In this document: positions 27,769 to 37,228 of the stretch, piece after piece | Layout: the number at the start of each line of letters is the position of its first letter | Numbering within the stretch: position 1 is the first letter of the stretch | NCBI RefSeq assembly: GCF_002072955.1 | Contig: NZ_LPUF01000001.1 | Span: 1,820,896 to 1,884,895 of the forward strand | Length of the DNA stretch: 64,000 nt | Direction: 5' to 3' | Source: Methyloprofundus sedimenti | Lineage (GTDB): Bacteria > Pseudomonadota > Gammaproteobacteria > Methylococcales > Methylomonadaceae | Translations under genes and position numbers: made by a program | Notes under the pieces: generated by a model | Database searches by the model: none | What the model saw: the letters and a program-made list of their open reading frames with translations, nothing else | Told to the model about the DNA's origin: nothing

Positions 27769-29739
27769 ATGCAAAAAAAAGACTATAAAGCTTATTTTGA
27801 CAAAATCGATGCTGAACTACTGAAAATCAGCCCGCATAAGGACATCATGCTATTGCGCGTTATTGCCTCTATTATTCCGGTAGTCTGTTTTGGCCTGGAT
27901 GCGCTTTACGATATGCCTGTGCTCTACTGGTTAGGCATGCCATTTTATCTATTTTGTCTGGGGATATATCTGGAAAGCTTTTTAAAAGCAGCGTTGTTAA
28001 TGCATAAAGTCTCCGCTGAACTATTAATTGTGTTGGTTATGATCGTCACATTGATAGACGGCGAACCATTAAGTGGTGCAATGGTGGCCTGGTTTATCGG
28101 GTTGGGCTTATATATTTCATTTTCCATTATCAGAAAAAATCGGGAAAAAATAGAAAATCTGATACAGGAAGGTAAAAAAACAGCCATGGTCATAATGGGC
28201 GATGAAATTAAAGAAATACCCATTTGCGAAGTACAAAAAAATGACCTTATTATTGTGCCAAAAGGCTCTATGATAGCGGTCGACGGTAAAATAACCGAGG
28301 GCGAGTCATCCATTGATGAGTCTTTTGTTACCGGCGAACCCTTTCCGGTCTTTAAAAGGGCAGGGAGTCTAGTGACATCCGGAACCTTAAATCTAACGGC
28401 TCCTCTGCAAGTTAGTGCAGAAAAAAACGGTGATGATTCGTTTATGGCGGTCATTGCACAGGAAATTGAAGCCAGCTTGTCAAAAAAATCAGACATGCAA
28501 AAGCGTGCTGATACTACGGTACAGATTCTCTTATTGTCCGTCACAGCCTATGCCTTCCTGTTATTGTTTGTAACGGGGAGTTTGCATTTAATGGCGACAG
28601 CTTTAGCCGTCATGTGTCCATGTGCATGGGCATTAGCCACACCGACTGCATTTGCCGCCAATATTGGCCGGCTGGCAGGTTCTAATATTCTCGCGCGAGG
28701 CGGTGAACCGCTAGAAAATATGCAGGATATTAAAACATTAATTCTGGATAAGACCGGTACTGTCACTCTGGCAGAACCTGAGGTCAGTGAAGTCATTGAA
28801 ATTAATATGCAGCAGCAGGAACTACTGGAGCTGGTTGCCTCAGTTGAATCCCGTTTTGATCATCCAATATCTCGCTCGATTATTACATATGCCAAGACTC
28901 AAGGTGTAACTCATTTCCGTTCTGTCGAACAGGCAGAAGACCTTCCCGGACGTGGCATCAAAGCAGTCATTGAAAATCAGGATATTTTGATCGGTAGTGC
29001 TGAAACTCTGCTAAATCAGGGCGTTGTACTCCCTGAAATTGATTACAATGGCCGCGCAATCTGGGTTGCGGTTGGCGGCGACGTGAAAGGTATTATTGTT
29101 ATTCGCGATATTATGCTAGCTGAAATGCAAAATCTGGCTGATACCATCCATTCCTTTGGAATTGAAAAAGTCATACTTGCTACGGGTGATAATGAAGAGC
29201 AGGAAGCTAAACGTGTCGCTGAATATATCAATGCTGACGCATATTATTTTAATAGCACGCCTGAAGATAAAACTGCGCTGGTTAAAAAATATCAGGCTTA
29301 TGGAAAAGTTGCTATGGTCGGTGATGGTGTCAATGATGCACCCGCTCTGGCGGCTGCGAATGTAGGTATTGCTATCGGCGGACATAAGAATGTTAATCTT
29401 GCAATTACGTCATCAGATATTGTCATACTGGGTAATGATGCAAAAGACTTAATAAAAATACTGCAACTCAGCCAAAAAATGGGCGGGATAATTCAACAAA
29501 ATTATGCCTGGGCTATGGGGTTTAATATAGTTGGCCTTGCACTGGCTACATTCGGATTTCTTAACCCTGTACTTGCCGCTATTCTTCACCACTTCAGTTC
29601 AGTTTTTGTGGTGACTAATGCAGGCCGCTTATACTTCACCCACATAGAGAATTCATTTGCCCAGCCCTTATTCAGAAAAATGGATAATTGGTCCATTCAT
29701 AAATTAAACCAGTCGGCTACTAAGGAAAAAACATCATAG
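27769..29739 (+). CDS. P1B-type metal-transporting ATPase without N-terminal metal-binding domain
   Basis: A 656-residue P-type ATPase. The actuator motif is VTGE near residue 187-190, the ion site CPCAWALATP at 283-292, the phosphorylation site DKTGT at 327-331, an RFDHPIS segment with the P1B HP near 359, and GDGVNDAPA near 512. The start lacks the HMA domain of most copper and zinc pumps. The CPC(x)6P spacing resembles copper pumps, but the direct link to feoAB and the absent HMA domain make iron or another divalent ion possible. The last residues are polar. The cargo and direction cannot be settled from sequence. A strong hairpin follows the stop. Confidence 0.9.
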   Translation: MQKKDYKAYFDKIDAELLKISPHKDIMLLRVIASIIPVVCFGLDALYDMPVLYWLGMPFYLFCLGIYLESFLKAALLMHKVSAELLIVLVMIVTLIDGEPLSGAMVAWFIGLGLYISFSIIRKNREKIENLIQEGKKTAMVIMGDEIKEIPICEVQKNDLIIVPKGSMIAVDGKITEGESSIDESFVTGEPFPVFKRAGSLVTSGTLNLTAPLQVSAEKNGDDSFMAVIAQEIEASLSKKSDMQKRADTTVQILLLSVTAYAFLLLFVTGSLHLMATALAVMCPCAWALATPTAFAANIGRLAGSNILARGGEPLENMQDIKTLILDKTGTVTLAEPEVSEVIEINMQQQELLELVASVESRFDHPISRSIITYAKTQGVTHFRSVEQAEDLPGRGIKAVIENQDILIGSAETLLNQGVVLPEIDYNGRAIWVAVGGDVKGIIVIRDIMLAEMQNLADTIHSFGIEKVILATGDNEEQEAKRVAEYINADAYYFNSTPEDKTALVKKYQAYGKVAMVGDGVNDAPALAAANVGIAIGGHKNVNLAITSSDIVILGNDAKDLIKILQLSQKMGGIIQQNYAWAMGFNIVGLALATFGFLNPVLAAILHHFSSVFVVTNAGRLYFTHIENSFAQPLFRKMDNWSIHKLNQSATKEKTS

Positions 29740-29740
29740 C

Positions 29741-29780
29741 AATTAAGTTATCACCGGCATTGCCGGTGGTAACTTAATTC
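29741..29780 (+). terminator. Strong hairpin after the P1B ATPase gene
   Basis: AATTAAGTTA and CACCGGCA pair with TGCCGGTG and TAACTTAATT around a short loop, making a stem of about 18 pairs immediately after the stop. It lacks a clean T-run except TTAATTCTG, so it may be a terminator or a processing or stability hairpin. Confidence 0.55.
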
Positions 29781-29830
29781 TGTCGGGTGGTATTTTAGCG
29801 CAGCTACCCGACAAACAGTTAGCACCATCA

Positions 29831-30545
29831 ATGCCTGTTACTTATTTTAATATCTGGCTGGTAGTCCTTGTGATATCAGGTTTTTCATATATGAGTTTAT
29901 GCTTCGCGCAAACTTATTTTTTTCAAAACGAAAGGGTTTTTACTGACCGGATTGCCCGGCGGTCTTTATCCCAGTACCCCGTAACCTCAGTGTTTATGCG
30001 CCGTGCCTGGCTAATGAAAAATGAACGCAGCAATGTTTCTTCGGCTTTGATTATGATGCATTCTCAGCTTGCTGGTTATTATTTTCATACTGGATAGCTC
30101 GGCAGGAAAAATTTTACGAGTACCCTTTTCAGTTGTAATGGTTGTTTCCTGTCTGGTTGTTATGGGGTTACTACGTTTGGATAATAATGGTGTAGTTATT
30201 CAATCAACGAATACAAGCGGACCCCCTGTGGAACTTTCGACCGCTATCCTGTTTGCTTTTATGTTTTGTGTTATTTGCTTTTATTACCCAATATGTTATT
30301 GAAGTTTTGTTGATAATGGGCTTTAATTTTCAATCCATCATAGTTGGTTTTACAGATATTGCCCCGTTTATACTCTCGCTGCTATCAGGAAAGTTTTCAG
30401 TTACTGATCGTGCCATTGTTTCTGCAATTAATATCGCCAGTGGGTGCAATAATTTGTTAAAGGTAAGCCTATGCGGCTATATTTGCACGCAATCGCTCTG
30501 TCTTTTACTTTGTATAATGCTCAATATAAACTTTATAACCCAAGC
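29831..30545 (+). pseudogene. DUF4010 (MgtC-related) membrane protein, frameshifted
   Basis: Three overlapping open pieces in different frames join into one protein. Frame 1 (from 29831) gives IWLVVLVISGFSYMSL and a VTSVFMRRAWLM helix, like the DUF4010 start. Frame 2 (from about 30085) gives GKILRVPFSVVMVVSCLVVM and VELSTAILFAFMFC. Frame 3 (from about 30280) gives FTDIAPFILSLLSGK, then AIVSAINIASGCNNLLKVSL, matching the family's TDVDxxxLSLA and NxLxK end. At least two frameshifts separate them. A DUF4010 gene between a P1B pump and a small membrane gene is now broken. Confidence 0.65.
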
Positions 30546-30577
30546 CCATAAAATAATCTCACTGGAGAAGTCATATC

Positions 30578-30937
30578 ATGTCACAACCACGCAACAATAA
30601 TTTACTCTTAAAAACTTTAGTCATGGGAGGGTTTATAGCCGCCCTGGTATACTTTTTTCATCCGGGCGTTGGTTCCTTTAGCCTGATTATCAATGGCGAA
30701 CCTGTCGCAGATCCCTTAATCCGCTTTGCTGCCATTCCGACATTACTGATTGCCATGCTTTTTACCGGTATTCTTATGTTTTTAGCATTTTTGGGCGTCG
30801 GCATGTTTATGTTTATAGCCGCATTAGCCTTCATTATGCTGGGTGTTTTTATGGTTGCCCCTTATTTCTGGCCAGTGCTAGTGATTATTTTTCTGGTCAT
30901 TGTATTAATGTCTATAGGCAATACTAAAGACAGTTAA
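30578..30937 (+). CDS. Small membrane protein of unknown function
   Basis: A 119-residue protein with three or four hydrophobic segments: residues 10-28, 48-70 (IPTLLIAMLFTGILMFLAFLG), 72-90 and 92-112. A short loop holds GVGSFSLIINGEPVADP. Gly residues recur in the helices (FLGVGMF, MLGVF). It has a GGAG ribosome site and follows the broken DUF4010 gene in the same direction as feoAB. I do not recognise the family. Its place suggests a membrane accessory protein of the feoAB-P1B unit, but this is only positional. Confidence 0.6.
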   Translation: MSQPRNNNLLLKTLVMGGFIAALVYFFHPGVGSFSLIINGEPVADPLIRFAAIPTLLIAMLFTGILMFLAFLGVGMFMFIAALAFIMLGVFMVAPYFWPVLVIIFLVIVLMSIGNTKDS

Positions 30938-30960
30938 TGTTATAGCGGTTATTTTCCATC

Positions 30961-33900
30961 TTAAGTACCTTCCTTGAATTCCTGAGTGTCGATCTGCACC
31001 GCATGTATGGGGTCAAGCTGGCGGTCGCGTGCCAGTAACAGATAAAAAGCCGGTACAATAAATAAAGTAAACAATGTACCCACACCCAGACCAGTGGCAA
31101 TCACCAGGCCAATATCAAAACGGCTGGCGGCACCTGGTCCTGACGCGATCAATAACGGGACCATTGCAACAATCATTGATACTGTGGTCATGAGAATCGG
31201 CCTTAGACGAATCTTGGCAGCTTGCTCAATCGCTTCATGTTTCGATAAACTTTCCCTGATCTGTAGTTGATTGGCGAACTCCACAATTAGAATCCCGTTT
31301 TTCGCAACGAGTCCGATGAGGGTAATCAAGCCCACCTGAGTGTATATATTAATTGACGCAACTCCGAGCATGATAAAAGCCAGAGCACTGGCAATGGACA
31401 GTGGCACAGATATCAGAATAATCAATGGATCGCGCCAACTTTCAAATTGCGCTGCAAGCATCAGATAAATGATCAACAGGGACATGAAAAACGTGATGAT
31501 GAGTGTCGTTCCTTGTTGTGCATACTGACGCGAGCTACCGGTATAGTCATAGCTGTAACCGCGCGGAAAGATCTCATCCGCCTGTTGTTCCAGATATGAC
31601 ATGGCATCTCCCAACGTCACACCAGGTGCCATCATACCCGACATTGTCAGGCTGTTAAGCTGTTGAAACTGAGTTCTTTTGCTTGGTTCAACCGAATTTT
31701 CGATGTGCACCAGCGATGATAAAGGCACCTGACCCCCGGATGCGGTGTGCAGATAATACGTATCAAACTTGCTGGTGTCGAGACGCGACAGGTCAGCTAC
31801 TTGGGGAATTACTTTATAACTACGTCCTTGCAGACTGAACCGGTTTACATATTGTCCGCCTAATAAAGTTGCCAGATTGCTGCCTATTTCCTCCATTGTA
31901 AGCCCCAGATCTGCGGCCCGGTCGCGGTCTATCACTAAAGTCGCTTTGGGCCGATCAAAATTGACTTCTTTCATTAGAAAACTAAACTGGCCACTTTGCA
32001 TAGCTTTAGCGAGTAATAGGTCCGCTACCTGATCGAGCTGGGTATAGTTAGCATCGGTTATGATCACAAACTGTAAAGGCAAACCGCCGCCCGATCCGGG
32101 TAAACTGGGGCGTGGTATTACTGCGGTCTTAAAACCGGCAACCTTATTTACCTTGGCCTGAAGTTCTGGTTGAATCTCCATTTGCGAACGAGTACGCTGG
32201 AAAGTTGAAGGCATTTTAAAACCGCCGAATACGGTACTGTTATCACCACCAAAACCCAGCAACCAAAAACTTTCTTTATACTCGGGAATAGTCTTGAACT
32301 GTTCCAGCAATTCCTTGGAGTAGATTTCGTCATACTTCAGTGTCGCTGTTTGCGGTCCACTCGCCATGAAAAAAAGAATGCTTTGATCCTCTACCGGCGC
32401 CAGTTCCTTCTGCGAAAGAGTAAACATAAAATAAATACTGATCATGACCAGAATAGCAAAGCCGAGAATCAGCCCCGGAAATTCAAGAACGGTATGCAAT
32501 AGCCGCCGATATTTCTCAGATAATTCGTTAAAGAGATGTTCAATATACTGTTCAAATTTCCCGCTATTGCCTTTATCTTTCAGTACAAAAGCGCTGAGCA
32601 TAGGTGCTAAGGTCAGGGCTACGATACTGGAAATAATCACCGCTCCCACTAGTGAAAAAGCAAATTCAGTAAACAAAGTTCCAACCAGGCCGCCCATAAA
32701 TCCGATAGGAATATATACGGCAACCAGAGCAACAGTCGTTGCAATAACGGGTGTCACTAGTTCACGCGTCCCGATGATAGCTGCTTGAAATCTGGAAGTG
32801 CCCAGTTCGATATGCCGATGCACATTTTCAACGACGATAATCGCATCATCAACCACCAGTCCGATACCCAGCACCATTGCCAGCATAGTCAGCAAGTTGA
32901 TGGAAAATCCCATTAACAACATCAGGAAAGTACCACCGATCAGTGATAAGGGGACAGTCACAGAGGGCACCAGAGCGGCTCTAAAAGAACCTAGTGATAA
33001 ATAAATAATCAACAATACAATGATGACCGCCTCAATCAAAGTACGAAAGACTTCATCAATCGAATCCTGAATAAACTGACTGGCATCGTAAGGCAATAAA
33101 ACATGCAGTTCTTCTGGCAAGTCCTTTTCGATTTCGACTAATTCTTTGCGCACTAACTGTGCGACTGTCAACGGATTAGCGCCAGGAGCCTGTTCAATCC
33201 CCATAAAAATGGCAATTTTGCCTTGATACCAGTTAAGTGAGTCATAATCTTCACTGCCCAGTTCTACCTCAGCTATATCGTCCAACCGAATCAAAGTACC
33301 ATTACGTTTGCCGACCACGAGCGACTTGAATTCCTGTACAGTATGTAAGTTAGTTGTTGCACTTAAATCAACCTGTACAAATTTACCTTTGGTTTGACCA
33401 GCACCGGAAAGATAGTTATTGTCACCGATGACATCGCTCACGTCTTGAGCTGTTACATTCAGGGCAGCCATGCGCTCAGGGTCCAGCCAGAGGCGCATGG
33501 CAAAGGTTTTGTTGCCTAGTAACTGAGCCCTGCCGACACCCGGTACTGCCTGGATTTTAGGTTGCACCACACGCAGCATATAATCACTGATTTGCGACGG
33601 TTTCATGCTATCGCTATATAAAGCCAGGTACATAAGTGCGGTACTATCACCGGTCTGTGACGTGATGACTGGATCATCTGCTTCAGCGGGCAAGACATTA
33701 CGCTGGCTCGCCACCTTGGCCTGAATTTCTGCGACTGCGGCATTGGGATCATAATTGAGGTTCATATGTGCCTCAATAGTCGAACTGCCTTGTCGGCTAC
33801 TGGAAGATAAATAATCGATACCATCAGCTTCAGAGATAGCCTGTTGCAACGGTGTGGTAATAAAGCCCTTGATTAATTCACTGTCGGCACCGGGATAGTA

Positions 33901-34047
33901 GGTGGTCACCGTCACTACGGTATTTTCAGTTTGTGGGTATTGACGCAAATCCAGTGCAGTGATAGAGCGCAGACCGACTACCAGAATCAGCAGGCTAATA
34001 ACGCTGGCGAGTACTGGACGTTGTATAAAAATATCGGTAAATTTCAC
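30961..34047 (-). CDS. RND efflux pump inner-membrane transporter (HAE1 type)
   Basis: A 1028-residue AcrB/MexB-like pump with the two-fold layout: an N-terminal TM helix (MKFTDIFIQRPVLASVISLL), a large periplasmic loop, and TM helices 2-6 with GLVVDDAIIVVENVHRHIE (the Asp-Asp proton relay of TM4). The C-terminal half carries LVAKNGILIVEFANQLQ in TM10. It exchanges protons for drugs, solvents or lipophilic compounds across the envelope. The gene overlaps its membrane-fusion partner by ATGA (34044-34047). No outer membrane channel gene is adjacent, so a chromosomal TolC-like protein probably serves. Cargo is unknown. Confidence 0.94.
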   Translation of the reverse strand: MKFTDIFIQRPVLASVISLLILVVGLRSITALDLRQYPQTENTVVTVTTYYPGADSELIKGFITTPLQQAISEADGIDYLSSSSRQGSSTIEAHMNLNYDPNAAVAEIQAKVASQRNVLPAEADDPVITSQTGDSTALMYLALYSDSMKPSQISDYMLRVVQPKIQAVPGVGRAQLLGNKTFAMRLWLDPERMAALNVTAQDVSDVIGDNNYLSGAGQTKGKFVQVDLSATTNLHTVQEFKSLVVGKRNGTLIRLDDIAEVELGSEDYDSLNWYQGKIAIFMGIEQAPGANPLTVAQLVRKELVEIEKDLPEELHVLLPYDASQFIQDSIDEVFRTLIEAVIIVLLIIYLSLGSFRAALVPSVTVPLSLIGGTFLMLLMGFSINLLTMLAMVLGIGLVVDDAIIVVENVHRHIELGTSRFQAAIIGTRELVTPVIATTVALVAVYIPIGFMGGLVGTLFTEFAFSLVGAVIISSIVALTLAPMLSAFVLKDKGNSGKFEQYIEHLFNELSEKYRRLLHTVLEFPGLILGFAILVMISIYFMFTLSQKELAPVEDQSILFFMASGPQTATLKYDEIYSKELLEQFKTIPEYKESFWLLGFGGDNSTVFGGFKMPSTFQRTRSQMEIQPELQAKVNKVAGFKTAVIPRPSLPGSGGGLPLQFVIITDANYTQLDQVADLLLAKAMQSGQFSFLMKEVNFDRPKATLVIDRDRAADLGLTMEEIGSNLATLLGGQYVNRFSLQGRSYKVIPQVADLSRLDTSKFDTYYLHTASGGQVPLSSLVHIENSVEPSKRTQFQQLNSLTMSGMMAPGVTLGDAMSYLEQQADEIFPRGYSYDYTGSSRQYAQQGTTLIITFFMSLLIIYLMLAAQFESWRDPLIILISVPLSIASALAFIMLGVASINIYTQVGLITLIGLVAKNGILIVEFANQLQIRESLSKHEAIEQAAKIRLRPILMTTVSMIVAMVPLLIASGPGAASRFDIGLVIATGLGVGTLFTLFIVPAFYLLLARDRQLDPIHAVQIDTQEFKEGT

Positions 34048-35144
34048 TGTAGCACTTCCTCTGTTCGCTCACCGGGTGCCTGCTTTGCATCTATGACGAC
34101 TGGCATGCCGTTGCGCAGTTTAATTTGCCCGGCACTGACCACCCTTTCGCCAGGGCTTAAACCTTTAACAATTTCAACCAGGCCGTTTTGAGTAATGCCG
34201 GTCTCCACCTGACGGCTTTGCACAGTTAATCCCTGCTCTCCGGCTTCAATGACAAAGACAAAATCGCCATAGGGATTATAGGCGATGGCGGTATCAGGCA
34301 AGGTTAATACCAGCCTGCTTTGGTCTGCTAGCACCTGTACTTCAGCAAACATGCCTGGACGTAAGAGACGCTCAGTATTGGCAAGGGTTGCGCGTATCTG
34401 AACCGAGCGGGTACGCACATCGATTAACGGACTTATGGTCGTAATTTGACCTTTAAAATATTGCTTTGAATAAGCCTGCACATTTAACTTAACTTCTTGC
34501 CCAAGGCTCAGATCTTTAAGATGGCGAGTGGATATCTCAAAATCGACATAAATGGGTGCCACCTGCTGTAGTGTAACAATTGCCGATCCAGGTGTCAGAA
34601 ACTCACCTAAATTAACTTTGCGAATGCCCAGTTCACCGGAAAAAGGGGCGCGGATCTGCTTTTTCTCAATAAGGGCCTTTTTTGTCTGGACAGCTGCATT
34701 CGCTGAATCGAGTAATGCCTGGTTTTGATCATAATCAGATCTGGATACAAAATTTTTGTCTATCAGTTTTTTGCTCCGGTCAAACTGGAATTCCGCTTGT
34801 CTTTGTTCTGCCAGAAACCCTTTCAATTCAGCTAAGTCGGTCTCGGAATCCAGCTCAACCAGTAATTGCCCCTTTTTAACATTCTGACCTGAATTAAAAT
34901 GAATGGCCTTAACCATGCCGACTATTTCATTACTGACAGTAACACCTGATACAGCGACCAGATCACCCACTGCCTTCAAAGTGGATTGCCATTCAAGCTG
35001 CTTCACCTCGCTCACCGCGACGACAGCAGGTTGGGGGGCTTGAAGCCGACTCAGCGACTCCTGTTGCTGATGAAATTTCAAAGCAAAAAGTCCGCCAAAA
35101 ATCACGATGGATAAGATTAAGATAATAATGAATCGTTTAATCAT
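34044..35144 (-). CDS. RND pump membrane-fusion protein
   Basis: A 366-residue periplasmic adaptor. An N-terminal membrane anchor (residues 5-24) is followed by a lipoyl half (VGMVKAIHFNSGQNVKKGQLLVELD), a coiled-coil hairpin (residues 110-165), the second lipoyl half (ALIEKKQIRAPFSGELGIRKVNLGEFL) and beta-barrel and membrane-proximal domains. It links the RND transporter to an outer membrane channel. It is first in the two-gene leftward operon. The 24-bp palindrome 63 bases upstream may be its operator. No TetR regulator gene is adjacent. Confidence 0.93.
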   Translation of the reverse strand: MIKRFIIILILSIVIFGGLFALKFHQQQESLSRLQAPQPAVVAVSEVKQLEWQSTLKAVGDLVAVSGVTVSNEIVGMVKAIHFNSGQNVKKGQLLVELDSETDLAELKGFLAEQRQAEFQFDRSKKLIDKNFVSRSDYDQNQALLDSANAAVQTKKALIEKKQIRAPFSGELGIRKVNLGEFLTPGSAIVTLQQVAPIYVDFEISTRHLKDLSLGQEVKLNVQAYSKQYFKGQITTISPLIDVRTRSVQIRATLANTERLLRPGMFAEVQVLADQSRLVLTLPDTAIAYNPYGDFVFVIEAGEQGLTVQSRQVETGITQNGLVEIVKGLSPGERVVSAGQIKLRNGMPVVIDAKQAPGERTEEVLQ

Positions 35145-35207
35145 AGTAGAGATTTAGTAATAGTTGCTCTGAAAACGGGGAAGTTGAAGGCTGAAATAAA
35201 AGACTCG

Positions 35208-35231
35208 AAAGATGTTATTTATAACATCTTT
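35208..35231. promoter_or_regulatory. 24-bp palindrome in the divergent gap between the efflux operon and mtfA
   Basis: AAAGATGTTAT and ATAACATCTTT are exact inverted repeats around a TT centre. The gap is only 150 bases and serves both directions, so the site could be a repressor operator. A hairpin in the mtfA leader is the alternative. Confidence 0.5.
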
Positions 35232-35294
35232 TAAATCCAGTACAGATTAGTTTATTTATACTAGGAACTTAATTAAAGTAATCATAATATTATA

Positions 35295-36077
35295 ATGAAT
35301 ATTTTTAAACGCGCGCGTGTCATTTACATTCTACATCGTTATGCTATTCACCATGAGCTGTGGGAGATAGCCATTAATAAACTAGGGCTATTGCAGGGTT
35401 TAAGTGCGGTTAAAAAAGCCCATTTGCGTGAGTTGAGTACACTCTTTTTATATGAAAAAAACATCTATGGTGTGCAGGGTTTTCAACTCACCGACGAAAT
35501 GCGTGTCATTATTGCTGCTCAGGCATGTCTGCCTATTCTTGGTTTAGGCATACAGTTATTTAGTGCCTGGAGTAATGTCGTTGTTTATCCCGGTGCATTT
35601 CAAGTCAGTCGAGACGAACGAGATGAATTTGGTATTGTGCATCATGAGCAGCACCTCTTAAGCGGTGAATCATGGCTAAGAGGTCCGGTAATTTTTTCAT
35701 GGCAGGACATCGAGATGGATATGCAGCGCTGGCAGCAGGGACATAATGTCGTTGTACATGAGATAGCCCATAAGCTTGATTCATTGAATGGCAGCGCTAA
35801 CGGCATGCCGCCGCTACATTTTTCTATGCACCCGGAACAGTGGGCGGCTACTTTTAGCGAGGCCTATCAGCTATTTACCCAGCGCCTTGAGCATCATCAG
35901 CGAGTTTGCATTAACCCTTATGCTGCGACTAACCCAGCCGAGTTTTTTGCGGTGTTCAGTGAATATTTCTTTTGTGCGCCTGATATTTTAAAAACACACT
36001 TTGCTGATGTTTATCATCTGCTCCAGTTGTATTACCGGCAAGACCCGCTGCATCGTATGAGCACATTAAAAAATTAA
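35295..36077 (+). CDS. mtfA: MtfA-type zinc peptidase
   Basis: A 260-residue cytosolic protein of the MtfA (YeeI) family. The metal motif HEIAHKLDSLNG (HExxH plus family residues) lies at about 154-165, preceded by HNVVVHEIAH. Nearby family marks are SWQDIEMDMQ and the NPAEFFAVFSEYFF region near 216-229 with the third metal ligand Glu. In E. coli MtfA binds and inactivates the glucose repressor Mlc and is a peptidase; whether an Mlc homologue exists here is not known. The gene is divergent from the efflux operon and ends without a near neighbour. Confidence 0.9.
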   Translation: MNIFKRARVIYILHRYAIHHELWEIAINKLGLLQGLSAVKKAHLRELSTLFLYEKNIYGVQGFQLTDEMRVIIAAQACLPILGLGIQLFSAWSNVVVYPGAFQVSRDERDEFGIVHHEQHLLSGESWLRGPVIFSWQDIEMDMQRWQQGHNVVVHEIAHKLDSLNGSANGMPPLHFSMHPEQWAATFSEAYQLFTQRLEHHQRVCINPYAATNPAEFFAVFSEYFFCAPDILKTHFADVYHLLQLYYRQDPLHRMSTLKN

Positions 36078-36424
36078 GTAACGCTCCTTTCCAGACAACA
36101 TACTTATGAAATATAACTCTTGGCATGTGCCTAACGGTTTAAACCCCTTTGCTGTGTTGTGACCCTCTATTGCCCATACATTTTAATTTTATGCAAAATA
36201 ATTGTATGAATTAATCTTGAATTATGTTAGCGTGTAATTTGGTTTCTAATTTCCTGCTTTAACGTCCCATCTCCAGAGCTGGATTTAAGTGTGACGCCAG
36301 TGGTTTTCTACACTGCGTGTCAACTGAGTATGTACCCCAGAGCCACGTCAACTAGCTCGGATGAAATCTGGGCAAAATGAAGCCGTAGTTGCCTTAACTC
36401 GTTTAACTAGCAAGAGGTCTTGAA
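36078..36424. other. Intergenic stretch, no gene seen
   Basis: This AT-rich gap between mtfA and the secreted protein gene holds no convincing coding frame. It has a TGTGACGCC...GTGTCAAC pair but no clear terminator. A promoter for the secreted protein is expected; none stood out. Confidence 0.4.
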
Positions 36425-37228
36425 ATGAAAACAATAATACTTATTTTAACAGCCAGTATGCTGGCTGTTATTCCTTTCGTTGGCTTTGCGGCTGTGTCGT
36501 CTGACTTGGAAGTTGCTGCCATCGTTGATATTGCGCCTACGGAGCCCGATCCTGAAGAGCTAAAGATAATGGCCCCTCCTGCATCTCAGCAAACAAGCCG
36601 TTTATTGGGGTACGTTGAGCTAACGCCAGGCGGCCCATTCCCTCCCGGATACTATGGATTTAACCAATGTATCAGCCAGATAGCATTCGCTGATACTAAT
36701 AGCGATCAGTACTTCGAAGCGGTATTACAACTATCTTTTAATCCTGGTCAAAACTGTCCTGATAAAATTTGTTTTGTCTTGGATTATGACAAGCTTCCAG
36801 CAATGTCGTCAGGATGGACATTCAATGTTGGTGATGATAGCACCAATAATGGTTGGGGCGGTGCCAGTCCTGGTCTTTCAAGTAGCCAAGCAGAATTACA
36901 AATCCTCAACCAGGAATTATCAGCTTATAGTATTGCATTCGGCCCTGGACAAGTGGATCTGTTAGCAAATGAAAGCCTGCGTTTATCACAAGGCTCCTTT
37001 AAAATTTGTGTGGGTGATAATTCGGCGGAATGGGGTAACCCAGCGGGCAGTCTCACCACCTATCCAAACTCTCAGTCACTCTTCCAGTTACCCGATGATG
37101 CGCCTGTATCATCCAGACCGGCAGGAAACGGCAATTACGATATTTTTGCGGGTTTTAACCGCGTCATTTCTGGCCCTGGTGGCAGGTTAGGTGCTGGTTT
37201 AGCAAGAGTAATGATTACGGGCTATTAA
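36425..37228 (+). CDS. Secreted protein of unknown function
   Basis: A 267-residue protein with a standard signal peptide (MKTIILILTASMLAVIPFVGFA, cleavage near residue 22). The start is preceded by AAGAGG. The mature part is rich in Ser, Gly, Asn and Pro, with few charges, and contains two Cys pairs (CISQIAF, NCPDKICFVLDY and KICVGD). That composition suits an extracellular or surface protein. A GGASPGLSSSQ loop and GPGGRLGAGLARVMITGY end are notable. I do not recognise the family. It is not adjacent to an obvious export or anchor gene. Confidence 0.7.
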   Translation: MKTIILILTASMLAVIPFVGFAAVSSDLEVAAIVDIAPTEPDPEELKIMAPPASQQTSRLLGYVELTPGGPFPPGYYGFNQCISQIAFADTNSDQYFEAVLQLSFNPGQNCPDKICFVLDYDKLPAMSSGWTFNVGDDSTNNGWGGASPGLSSSQAELQILNQELSAYSIAFGPGQVDLLANESLRLSQGSFKICVGDNSAEWGNPAGSLTTYPNSQSLFQLPDDAPVSSRPAGNGNYDIFAGFNRVISGPGGRLGAGLARVMITGY

